DNA of 64,000 bases, taken from contig CACRXP010000017.1 in assembly GCA_902702965.1 (NCBI GenBank), positions 2,325,343-2,389,342 on the forward strand, in the 5' to 3' direction. Below are positions 24,180 to 34,790 of the stretch, in pieces. Both the position numbers and the translations under genes were made by a program. The notes below the pieces were generated by a model. The model was not told the DNA's origin. It worked only from the letters and a program-made list of their open reading frames with translations, and did no database searches. How positions within the stretch are numbered: the first letter of the stretch is position 1; every line of letters starts with the position of its first letter. Source of the DNA: Spirometra erinaceieuropaei (Eukaryota; Platyhelminthes; Cestoda; Diphyllobothriidea; Diphyllobothriidae).

Positions 24180-25920
24180 ACACCTACCTATACGAGATAA
24201 GGTAAATTTTTCAAAACCATCCAAGGGAGTTACGTACCCTATCGTTACCCTTTCTCGAATTCACATTCCGAACAGAAACCACTGCGAGGATATGGCATTT
24301 CGTTGGGGACCACCATTCTGCTAAAGGTGCCTTAGATGAACTCACTAATGACCATTGACGCAAATATGGATCTTTATTGCCATAACAGGAAATACTGGTC
24401 ATTATCAGTTGACGAGGTGAAGAACAAGAGAGCCTACCCGTTAAAGGCGCCAGGTCTGGAGGTCTGTACCATGATAATAGGGTTAGCCTCCTCCCACTAG
24501 CCATTACGCAATCCAAACTTACAGAAGAAATTGTTAAGAGGCTTTAAGCTGGTTTGATAAAGACAGATCCGCAGGAACAACGGGAATTAAAGCGATTCTT
24601 TAAATCATGGGCTAAAGATCGCGCACGAGTGCTCGGAGACGACACATATCTCGTGTTTGCAGCGTTTTTCATTCACAGAAAGTAATGCGTGTTCTTTCAG
24701 TAAACGTTTACAATAGCAACGAAATGACAGAACATATGACCGCCCTTTTAGCCTTTGCTTGTGCAGGGGGTAAGGTTAATTAGTCTTTGAGCACATTTGC
24801 ATGCCACTTACTATTCGTTAGCTGAATGTGATCTGTAACACCGAACTTAATTAAGTGCTCCGAAATAGTCGCCCTCACCTTTGGTTTGGGAGCCGAAGAG
24901 TTTTTCTCGAAGATCTTAAGCCAAATGCCATCTCGGTGTTTGAAAAAATATAAAGTAAATATCGAGTAAGCAGTTTTTTATGACAAAGGCCATATGGGCT
25001 GATTCAAGTAACCTGTAGATGGACCGAATATTGGTGGCTGCAGAAGACAGCCAAACAAAGTCGGTGAATCCCTTGCCTAGCTTTTTAACTAAGTCTGAAA
25101 TTGAAGTAGCGTAATATAATCCCAACGTAGACACTTTAAAGTGAGACGCCGCGAAGAAACTTTTTGCTCTCCGGGTTATGCAGCAACATTTTATAGATCC
25201 GTATTTAACATGCAAAATTTGACAGCAGTTAGCCAAGACAAAGTTGAATGTTATATCTGCACAAATATTAAAGAAATTTAGAACTTCGAAGTCAGACAGA
25301 ATCAGTGAATGTGGTTGACAAGATTGCAGTAGTCTTATGACATTTTTTCTTAAGCGATGCGCCTAATTCTCATCTGTTTTCGCAAAAGAGGTAAAGCCAA
25401 ATGGCAACAAAAGCTTGTTAGGCATTCAAAAAACAAGGTGTGGATGAACCATTTTTCGGTTACGCTATGCCTTTTGAACTCGTCTGTGGGAGATAAAATG
25501 CGCACTTGGCTTTGCATCATTAGTGAGGGGCGACTGCAAAATCTAACCCTCTTACGCGTCGGGTCATCCTGTTATTAATAATGTTTTTATTTTTTGTTAG
25601 AAATGAAATGTTGCGAGGTCAATGTTGTCAGGGGAACCTAAGGAATTGTCCGTAATTGAGGGACGCTAAGATGTGTCAAAGTGCTGGAAGTTGACTTCTT
25701 TTTGCTATTCTGGCCAACTTTTAGCCTCTCATCCCCCCCCCGTCCATTTGATGACATATAATTTCAGCGACTGCGAACCAGGTTGACGATTTATTATCAT
25801 GTCACTACTTAACAACGGGGATGAAATCACGACAGTTAACTACTCGGATACGGACTGGCAGGCAATCAGCGCACCAAATACAGCACACAACGATGTGATG
25901 GCATGTCACCAAGTACCGAA
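24180..25920. other. Anonymous DNA
   Basis: No gene or repeat is recognised. There is a C9 homopolymer at about 25733. Frames of up to 106 codons (24916-25236, minus) show no known motif. Confidence 0.4.
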
Positions 25921-25927
25921 CGCATGT

Positions 25928-26880
25928 TGTGAAATGCTATCTCATGAAATGTTTGCTGAAATTCCGAAAAGCAATTTAAATTAGGAAAAGGTACTAAAGT
26001 GCGGTTGTCATATTAATCGCTTGTCGCATACTGTAAAGACATTTCAGTCACTTCTTGATGCGGGCTTTTGGACGAGTTTCTTACCGACTGTCTACACAAA
26101 TAAGATTTTGCGAGAAAAGTATTACCTAAGTAGTATGCATTTTTTCACCTCGTTTTCTGCTGCCCTTATGAATTTAAATATATTTACAGAAAACACATAA
26201 AAAAGATGCTCTTTTCAGCTTATTTCCTAACAAATTACGGCTTTCTTAATTTTTTTTACTTATAGAAAGAATGGCTGTCAATTTCAAAAAGCTTTCTTAA
26301 ATCCCGAATAGTTTTGAATCTGACCTGCCTTTACACTTGCGTTCGGGGCTTCCAAACTACAAGCTGTATGCTTTTCCTATGAACAAAATCACATACCTCT
26401 ATAGGATAATAAGAAAAAGCGTATAAACGTCATAAAATCTGCAATGAATATTGACCATATCATCCATTTATATGTATTATTTAAATGTGCTTGTGCGATG
26501 TTGTATGACGTAACATTTAAAGACCATAAGAATCTTATATTAGGAAACTTTGAAAACCGTAATTTACTCCTTCTTCTTGTATGAACTTTGAAGAAGACGT
26601 AACCTGCTTACAAAGGGGCAGAAAAAGAGTATTTTCGTGCGTTTTTTCTAATAAATATACTTCAACCTTTTGAAGACACTGATCGTCAATCTTGGAAGCT
26701 TACACTATTCAAGTAGTTATTTTTTACGGAACGAAGTTTGCACAGACGGTCTGAAAGTCGGAATATTGACGTGACTGAGATTTTTATCCTCATGCGACAG
26801 GTCATTTAAAAGACAACCTTATCTAAGTAATCCTTCGGAATTTAAAATTTATTTCAGAATTTTGTTAAACACTTCATTTT
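25928..26880 (+). mobile_element. Long-inverted-repeat element P, copy 2 (complete)
   Basis: The left arm (about 25928-26290) contains ATCTCATGAAATG, GAAATTCCGAAAAGC and ACCTAAGTAGTATGCA. The reverse complement of the right arm (about 26540-26880) contains AAATTCTGAAAT, GAAGGATTACTTAG, TTCCGACTTTC and ATAACTACTTGAATAG. The arms therefore align as imperfect inverted repeats of about 350 bp. The centre (about 26290-26540) matches copies 1 and 3. Every frame is closed, so it is non-autonomous. I could not fix the exact termini or target duplication. Confidence 0.7.
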
Positions 26881-28110
26881 ATTTCTGAATATGGACGCAT
26901 GGGCGCAAAGGCAATTCAACGATTAGATCGGATTGGAAACGGCCGATAACATCATCCAGAAATCGACCAACAAATTGCCTGAGCTCTATGAAATGTCGAT
27001 GTAATAGCATATGAACTAAAACAACATAAGAAACGCCAGCAACGAAAGACAGTATTCGGTGGACACGTTTCAAAGTTTAACCATCTTTTTTAATCAAGGG
27101 AGGAAAATAGAATGAGATAGTAAAAAACAAAAGGCCGAGAGGTTAAAGGTGCGTGATAGGAGAGAAAACGGCCAATGTAATAAAGCCGTCTATGAGTTTT
27201 AGTGAAAAGCTTTTTGATATAAAGGGGGGGTGAGAGATTTGACGGCAGAGAAGCACTAAGGTACCAGAAAGAGGGTACCTCGTTGGGGTCATTTTTCAAG
27301 GATTCAGGACTGGGAGGAGGTTGCAATCGGAAGGCATACTGGATTGATTTCTAATTATTCAGTAGGAGACCACTTTACAGCGACCATGCTGAGACGTTGT
27401 CCAGGCCACCCTTCAGAAATTGTAGGTGTTTGACTTTTAATAGGACGACCAAAAACCACATCGTCCGCACACTTAGCATGCAGATAGTCATTTGGCGATC
27501 TTAAGTGGTCAGTCTGGGAGGAGAAGGTGTATGGAGTAAGATGGAACCCTGGAGAACTCTACGGTTATCGGAAAGGACAGAAGATTTACGCTAGCCTAAT
27601 TAGACCAATTGAGTGCGGGAAGTAAAGTATTCATCAAGCCAATAGATAATCCAAACCAGGAGAGCTGTATGCAAATGTTTTGGTAAGGAGAAGTTGAGGG
27701 GTTGGTGAAAAAATACACAGGCGTACGCACGCAACCCTTACTTAGGTCTCTTAAAGCAGATTGAACCACAAAAGCAACAATATCTGGGGTACTACGTCTG
27801 GTCTTATGTGCAAATTGTAAATGATTAGTAAAAAATGGGGGAAAATGGCACGCTAATGTATAAGACAGCTCATTCATCAGGCTTCAGTAGTGCGAATGAG
27901 TGGGCCATTAAACAAAGGTATTTAATACCAAAATTAATAAGTTTTTTCAGGACTAATAGTGATTCTTACTGTACGCCAGGCGTCACGAATGCTGGACTCC
28001 ATGAAGGGTATGTTTATGAGGTATTTAGAAACGGAGGCTTTTGGAGAACAGCAAAATTTACGGAGAAGTGGCAAGACACCATCCGGCGCGGCAACTGTTG
28101 GTTCATGGAC
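26880..28110 (-). pseudogene. Non-LTR reverse transcriptase relic, family L3
   Basis: Read from 28110 downward on the minus strand, decayed RT pieces appear in order. LQFAHKTRRSTPDIVAF lies at about 27760-27820, FGLSI and then, in another frame, WLDEYFTSRTQLV at about 27600-27650, and LHAKCADDVVFG at about 27470, the equivalent of the YADD active site with Tyr changed to Cys. The C-terminal stretch KRVHRILSFVAGVSYVVLV with HFIELRQFVGRFLDD covers 26900-27070. Multiple stops and frameshifts are present. A related C-terminal piece lies at 36015-36270. I infer a Jockey/Rex-like non-LTR element; the family was not determined. Confidence 0.6.
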
Positions 28111-28139
28111 AGTTTAAGGTGTTTCCACGGACACAGGTG

Positions 28140-29410
28140 ATAAGGCACAAGATAACATGGAATTGTCGTTTGAAGGAAGATTGGAGTCATTGGGAGTTAA
28201 AATAAATTCTCATTTAAAGAGTCACAATCAGCATCCACGTGTACCAGTGTGCTGTTGACGAGTGAGATGTTTAAAATTCCCTCAAAGTTTAGGAGAGGAA
28301 AAGAATGGGTGAAAGAAGAGACAAGAAGCTGACCAACAAATAGTACGTTCAGTATGGTAATCCCTCTTTTTATTAGGACGGCAGCATCTTTTAGACTGTG
28401 TCGTAAGCCTAGTTTGCAGAGGGATTCCTTTTTATGTCCTAAAGTTTCAGACAGGGAGAAGAAATCCTGTCCAAATTCCGATCAAGCTGTTCGAAAAGTC
28501 AACATTAAAATAAATCCGTTTCAGCGAACCCATTTTTGTCTCATGGACTCTCGGGCATAACTGGACGCAGCCAACACCAGTTTTGACTTCGCCAGCGGCC
28601 AAAGCCACCTATTAGGACAACCCAGATTTGTGTATACAATAAACCTTCTCATTCTGGTGTATCAATAGGACGCAAACGCAAAAAAATCTATTCAAGAATG
28701 TTACACGATAGCTAGAGAACGATTCGACCTTCGATTGCCTAATAAGCCATTAGAGACAACAAGGGCGTTTTTCAAATTTTGACTGCCATGAAACAAAACA
28801 TCGGCGCTTTTTTAATTCAATTTTCCCGAAAAAAATCATTTGACATCGATAACGACCGACTGGACTTTGTACAGAAACACTGATCGCATATATCTTCGGG
28901 TTCGGCTAGGAAAACCTGTCCATGTTAGCAAACGTTAGGTCCCAGAAAGCACATGTAATCTTTAGGTAAGCATGGAACGGATGTGTAAATACCCACCTTT
29001 TACGCTCCTTCTGTTATTATCTTTGAAAAATCGGGCAAGCTTTCTTAGGCGTAGAAAATGTTCACACAAATACTGATCCTGTTGTTTTGTTTTTTCTGGG
29101 TCAACTGATCGTGCCACAGATGCATCCTGTCACGGAGACTGATACCAGACACCTGGGGTTAAAAGAAGGGAAAGCCGCCGAAATCCATGAATCATCGAGA
29201 AAAAACCCAGTTGTTTTTTCTGATCATGTCCACAAACGATGAAATCACTGTATTAAAAGGGATTGCTGCATCAGCATCCACTGCAAAATGATTTTTCGAA
29301 AATACATTTCCGTCACGGGCGAAAATAATCACTTACACATTTTCAGATACGACGTTTATTGAAAGCACGTTGGGTTTTGGTAGTTTCAACGACTTCATGG
29401 TCAGATAATA
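28140..29410. other. Anonymous DNA
   Basis: I see no recognised coding or repeat structure. The part next to 28140 could be more of the L3 element upstream of its RT, too decayed to read. Confidence 0.4.
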
Positions 29411-29412
29411 CA

Positions 29413-30585
29413 ATGAGTAAGCGATCTCATGAAATATTAACCGCAATTCCGAAATGCGTTTCCGACTAGGAAGGATTACTTAGGTAGGGTTCTGATACAT
29501 ATTATCTTACGGCATAATCCTATAATATTTTGGACTCGGTAGGATGTCTGCTTTTGAATACAATGCTTTTCAAACTCCTTTTCAAACCGTACTCGGCAAA
29601 ACAGTGACTACTTATAAGCCATTCACAGACAAATTTATACCAGTGACCAATGCTTGTTGTATGTACTTACCTACCTAATTTTCTTTGACACTTGCCTTAC
29701 GCATTGTTTTTTATGACGTTATTGTAGCCAAAAGGGAGTTCAAAGGAGATCTCCTAGCTTTCCCTTAATAAATCTGATCTGAATTTGATCTGCTCTACTT
29801 AAGTGGCATGCATTTTTCACAGTGCTTTATGATGCTCTTATAAATTCAAATATATTTTAAAGACATAAACAAAAATGCAACTTCTGCCACTTGTTTGATA
29901 GACAATTACGTCGTCTTTATATTTTACTAAAAAGGGAGTATAATTAGGTTTTGAAAAAGTTTCTGCAATGAAATTTTGAAGATCGTGAAATGTCCATTCA
30001 TACAGCATCGCACCTGCCAGCTAACTACTGTTCTGCATGAAATTTACGACATAGTCAACATCCATTGCAAACTTTTATGAACTCTATATGGTGTCTTTTT
30101 AAGGGCATAGAACAATATACGATTTTCCTTACGCGAAACGCATGCATCTTGCAGGCTGAAATCACTAAGCGCTAATTGAACGGTTTATCAGGCTCCAAAT
30201 TATTCTGGAATTATGAAACTTCCAAAACCTAATTATACTCCTTAGTCGAGCATAAAATATAAAGATGACGTAATTCTCTATCAAACGACTGAAAGAAAGT
30301 ATATTTTGTTCGTGATTTCTATAAACTATATTGGAATTTGCAAGACTATCAAAAATCAGTGTGTAAAATACATATCACTTAAGTAGTCACTTTTTTTCCG
30401 TGTAAGGTTTGAACAGGAGATTGGAAAGGAGTGTTTTCAAAAGCAGACATCCTGCTGAGTCCGAAACATTATAGGATTATGCCGCAAGATAATACGTATG
30501 AGAACTTCACCTAAGTGATCCTTCCCAATCAGAAACGCATTTTGGAATTTTGGCTAGCACTTTATGAGATCGGTCACTCACTGCA
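29413..30585 (-). mobile_element. Long-inverted-repeat element P, copy 3 (complete, carries a nested insertion)
   Basis: The plus-strand arm (29413-29960) and the reverse complement of the other arm (about 30200-30585) share CGATCTCAT, AATTCC.AAATGCGTTTC, GGCATAATCCTATAAT, AGGATGTCTGCTTTTGAA and AGTATAATTAGGTTTTG. The centre (29960-30200), read on the minus strand, has GATTTCAGCCTGCAAG, CGCGTAAGGAAAATCG and GACACCATATAGAGTTCAT, like copies 1 and 2. No ORF is present. The plus-side arm is lengthened by the insertion at 29617-29794. Confidence 0.75.
29617..29794 (+). mobile_element. 5'-truncated LINE 3' end nested in element P, with target duplication
   Basis: These 178 bp interrupt the arm exactly where the undisturbed arm of the same element reads GTGACTACTTAAGTG. 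CTACTTA is present on both sides (29610-29616 and 29795-29801), a 7-bp target-site duplication. The insert ends with GGGAGTTCAAAGG, a small hairpin (AGGAGATCTCCT) and a loose ATCTGA-type tail. This resembles the 3' end of the LINE at 36.8-40.15 kb, which also has GGGAGTTCAAAGG, a hairpin and a simple tail. Confidence 0.75.
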
Positions 30586-30589
30586 TGCA

Positions 30590-31240
30590 CTCTAAGCTCG
30601 CAATATATGACAAAAGTTGCGTCGTACTGACCTTAGTCTTTTAATTTATGCCCGACTGGAAAATCGTAACAAAACAGTTTTACGATTTACATAGAACGCA
30701 GTTTCTCGTTAAGTCACGTTTGATTGCCAAGTGGCTTTCGTCTGTGACTTTTTTAGTCCGCTGAAATTATTCCCCTCTGGGAAGGGTAGTCCATCCATGT
30801 TGTCTACACATCCATGGACGCTTACATAAATTCGGTCGTACATTCAAGAAGGAGTTCACTATATCTCAGTTAGTCATATCTCTTTTGAACGGTGTAATTA
30901 AAGTGATGCGCATTTAATTTGTTAAGGTTAAGCCAGTCCTCAACCAGGCTAATTTTGAATTCGTCCATCTACTAACTCACTGCGGTTGTTTTCCAGTACG
31001 GTAATCGTATTCACGCCCTCTTAGATATTTCTTTAACACCAGGTCACTTTATAGGTTCATGCAGCCTTGTGGACATTTTATGGGAGAATGCGTATAAGAT
31101 GCGCTCCGAAGTATAAAATAATCGGACTGTTTTTAAAACATAAAGCACTGGTGAAAATATAAATTACTGAAATATCCATTTTTTAAAGATATTTGTCTGC
31201 TAAAGATTATTCCTGCGGATATGGTCATATAGCCGCATCT
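30590..31240. other. Anonymous DNA
   Basis: No gene or repeat was recognised. Confidence 0.45.
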
Positions 31241-31244
31241 GAGG

Positions 31245-31510
31245 TAAACGAACCCCAACCGCCAATAATACATGCCCGGTGATAATAGGGCTTTTTACAA
31301 GTGGGGCCAGAGAACGCATAGGCGACGAGGTCAAGTGGTTGTAGGCATAAGAAAAGCTAATTGGGAATGCGCGGTTGTTTTTTGAGTGGTTGAGAAATAG
31401 TTGCCCTAACGCCTAGCCCTAACTCCTAACCATAACCCTAGCCCACAACCATAACCCCAACCCCAGCAGTATTGCGCTCATCAGATGGAGCTATATAACC
31501 ATATCTAACC
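31245..31510 (+). repeat. Repeat R4 carrying a telomere-like tract, copy 1
   Basis: It matches 59785-60070 over its length. Shared words are GGTAATA/GATAATA followed by GGG.TTTTTACA, ACGCA.AGGCGACGAGGTCAAG, TGAGAAATAGTTGC and ATCAG.TGG.GCTA. An internal run (31402-31467) of CCCTAAC, CTAACC and AACCCTAGCCC resembles mutated CCCTAA. It has no ORF. Confidence 0.7.
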
Positions 31511-32860
31511 GATTATCCTTCTTTTTAACGAGGAGTATAGACTGAATAATATTTCTACCATCTCTGAAATGCAGCTGGATCTACACTTAGGTTGATACTC
31601 TGTGAAAAAATATACATTCGAAATGGGGTAGCCTTTTCTATGGAAAAGTTTCGCATTTAACGAAAAGGATTTTAAACTGAGGGAGGCCATGAGTCGAAGC
31701 AGGATTGTATTATGTTCTGTTTAGAATTTCTTTAATTCTTTGGCAGTGCTAGGCTGCTGTTTTTAAGGGTGGAAGCTAGCTGCGCCAGTTTCCCTTGATA
31801 TTTTTATGTTTCTCCAATTTTACCTCTCTCTACGCCTCAGTGATCTGTTTTCTGCTTTTCAGCTGGTTTCTGTTTCCAATTTCCTTGCGCTGCCTTTGAT
31901 TCCTCGACAAATTCTTTGCTTTTGCCTTCAGATGCCTGACTTTTAGTCATATTTTCGCGAGTTAAGGGACGATCGGACTGCAACCACTGCACTTTCGTGC
32001 GTTTTGAGATGCTAATTTTCGCTTTACAGTGTATATTTGCCGTAGATACACCGGAGGTGTGTCTTTTAAGGCTACAATTTCACATGTTTTGATAACCAAC
32101 TGTTAAACTAAATTTGTCATATGGCCGGATTTTAAAATATTCGACTTCCGGGCGCTGATTTTTTCGTTCTGGTAAGTGATCAATCGTCTTCCTCTTTGCC
32201 CCAAATCAAAGCACCTTTTGTAAGACTTGAAACGTTTTGATCGGCTGTGTATAACGTATGCAGAATGGAAGTTATTATTTGAAACTATGGTGGAGTTATT
32301 TCAAATAGTAATTATAGGTTTGACGTAAATGATAATGCTATCACAGACTAATGAGTGATATCTCAAAAACTCCAAGTACTAAGAGCAGTAAGCAAGACCG
32401 AGTAGCGAATAATGTTGATATTCAGAACGTCAAATGACCTGGCAGCAGAGCACGACAGAGGCGCACGCCAACGAAACGGGAGTTCTTTTAGTGGCGTTAA
32501 ATGAAACAGTTTGGTGAAAGGGAACGGGACCAGATTGTCAAGGGTGAATTAGTCTGGTACTCCGCATCAGGTTCTCTCGAGGTGGTATAGTCGACAACAC
32601 AAAGATTCACAAATCAGAAGTTAGAGAGGACGGATCGAGTTTGACGACCCTTACTAATGAGACAGTGCGTACAAAGGGGTCTGCAAGTAAGTACCGCAAG
32701 CTGTCTCTCCAGGCCTATCCTTTGCCAATGTCCACCGCTGAGGTTATTAACCCCGGGGGCCTTGGCGAACCGGGACCGAGTCTCAGTTAGTCTCCGCCTC
32801 GGCTTCGAGCTCGCGCGAGACAAGTGACAAGCTTTGCGCGAGCCCAGCAGCAAATAGACG
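31511..32860. other. Anonymous DNA; GC-rich 32.6-32.86 kb
   Basis: No gene is recognised. The 32620-32860 stretch is GC-rich and has an 86-codon minus-strand frame (ending GRQTRSVLSNF) without domain motifs. It directly abuts the truncated LINE and may be another repeat. Confidence 0.4.
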
Positions 32861-33402
32861 TGCTGCTCAGTCATCGTGGTTGGCGACGACCACCAACCTC
32901 AACTAAATATTGAAGGTCACTCCATAAATGTGCTTGAGGTTATTAAGGATCTGTGCTTATCATACTTCAAGAGTCTCAATCTCTCGGAGCACCGTGCCTT
33001 GATAGTCTCCAAAACACGCAGAACGACCGGGTTTATCCTCCGAAACTTTAAAACTAGGGACATCAGAATGCGCCTTTTCAACATGTACGTTAGACCTGAT
33101 CTGGAATACTGTTCCTTTTTATTTAGCCTCATGCGTGCTACTGAGCGGAAGAAAATAGAATCCGTTCAACACTTTTTTACCTAGAGAATTTTAACCCCAG
33201 GATCACCGACATTTGTCTTACCAAGAACTTTGCCGGCTTACAGGCCTTAATCCTTTATGGTTCCGTAAATAACAAAAGGGACTTTTTTGGATATTTAAGC
33301 TCTTACATAATCACACATTGAACCCACTCACCTCTTTAATACATCATGTCCACCCCCGGCGTCACAGTCACCTTGAGGTCTTTTTATTTCTGCCTCTGAC
33401 AA

Positions 33403-33597
33403 TATATATATATATATATATATATCAGGTGAATAATTTCAGAAATTAATCAATGCAGAACTTGGAGTTAAATCTCCGGGACATGACTTTTTAGGGTCAG
33501 AACCGAAATGTCAATGAACATTTGAGTCGAAGACAATCAACTACTGTGGAATAACCACGTAATGCCCATTCTACAATATATATATATATATATATGT
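33403..33597 (-). repeat. R2 copy flanked on both sides by (AT)n, inserted in the LINE
   Basis: The LINE copy at 41.1 kb reads straight across this position (CTCTGACACGTACTGTTATATATCG). Here the LINE is interrupted by (AT)11, about 155 bp of R2, and (AT)9. R2 is oriented opposite to the copy at 4232-4390. Read on the plus strand the R2 end is GTAATGCCCATTCTACA followed by AT repeats, like the end of SINE S1. Confidence 0.8.
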
Positions 33598-33716
33598 TTT
33601 ATATCGTCGGATCTTTTCTGTAAATGCAATTGCTATTTGGAATAAACTACCCATGAGTGCGAAAACTTTGCAAAATTATCCTTTATTTAAGAGAACTATT
33701 ACTCTATTTTTGCATT

Positions 33717-34190
33717 CAGAAAAGCTCCCACAAATTTTGGGTGCTGAAACCACTGATCGACTCTACCGTAGCGATGGCGTTTGTGGTCTCTGAACTCTAT
33801 GGCCTGTCTCACCATGGACAATTTCTTTGGCCAACAGCAACAGCTGTTCTTCGGCGCCTCTATTTTGACTATCCCCAAGCTCATGAAAGGAAATGGCGTT
33901 TGATAATCTTCGATACCGTGCAGCCCCTCCCTTCTTGACGATCTAGAGTTTGTGAAAAGCTTCCACAAATTTTGGGTGCTGAAACCTCTGATCGACCCTA
34001 CCGTAACGATGGCGTTTGTGGTCTCTGACCACTATTGACGGTTTCACCAGGGACAATTTCTTTGGCCAACATCGACAGATGTTCTTCGGCGCTTCTGTTT
34101 GGACTAGCCCCAACTTCATGAATGAAATTGGCTACTGATATTATCCGATACTGTGCAGCCCCTCCCTTCTTGACGGTCAAAACTTTATCG
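33717..34190 (+). repeat. Tandem duplication of LINE C-terminus/3' UTR, about 235-bp period
   Basis: AAAGCTCCCACAAATTTTGGG (33720) and AAAGCTTCCACAAATTTTGG (33955) start two successive units. Both run through CTACCGTA.CGATGGCGTTTG, GACAATTTCTTTGGCCAACA and TGTGCAGCCCCTCCC. The 40.6-41.0 kb copy of the element has one unit, so the duplication arose in this copy or its source. Confidence 0.8.
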
Positions 34191-34380
34191 TCAGCAGTTT
34201 TTTTTCTCCTGAACCCTCCAAGCATAAAAACCATCATCTATATTTTTATTCCTTGCCCTTAGGAGTTTTTTTTTTTCACTGCTGGCCGAATTTGTGTTTA
34301 ACGCTTCCCTGACAATGCCTGTAAACTGGCATTAAATAAAATTATTAATGTTATTATTATTACTATTATTATGATAACTC

Positions 34381-34790
34381 GTCGTTGAGAGAAAGACATT
34401 ATCAAATAGAAAATATGGGAAAGGAACGAAATTTTTATGGGCTGCAGTATTTGTAGAATGCGGTTACTATGCCATCGCATGTTTCCTCATTGTTAGACCG
34501 CCTCTAGGTCACATATTTCTAAATGTCCATTCCAGCAATGGATCCGGCAAACCAGCATTGTCGTGACTCTGAGCAGTGAAATCCGGTCCTGTTTTACGAT
34601 CTAAGCCGAAAGAGAAGGCAGTAACCAGTGGTCGCCACTGAAAACATCTGTCTATAGGGCAATTGATAAAAGTCTTGTATATACCCAGCGGCGCCACAGT
34701 GACTGGATCAGCAGAAGAACCCTGTAGTTGCCAATAGAAGCGAAGAGACGAGTCCCAGGAAGTAGTCTTGAGGAAGGAGACACGATCGCC
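34381..34790. other. Anonymous DNA flanking the PLE 3' end
   Basis: No independent feature is seen. Part may be PLE terminal-repeat sequence downstream of the hammerhead-like fold. Confidence 0.4.

Larger units (their letters stand above)
32864..34380 (+). mobile_element. CR1-like LINE family L1, 5'-truncated copy
   Basis: This is the same family as the minus-strand element at 40612-45060. It begins within the RT (VVGDDHQPQLN) and runs through the thumb region (DLCLSYFKSLNLS, then RTTGFILRNFKTRDIRMR, NMYVRPDLEYCS, RKKIESVQHF) to a stop at about 33183. Decayed C-terminal coding sequence and 3' UTR follow. It ends CTGGCATTAAATAAA with a TTATTA-type microsatellite (to about 34375), as expected for target-primed integration. 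It contains a 195-bp foreign insert (33403-33597) and a tandem duplication of its 3' UTR. Confidence 0.85.

Noticed and set aside
32614..32874. An 86-codon minus-strand frame upstream of the truncated LINE
   Set aside because: It ends at the LINE junction and has no motif. It may be repeat-derived but no second copy was found here.
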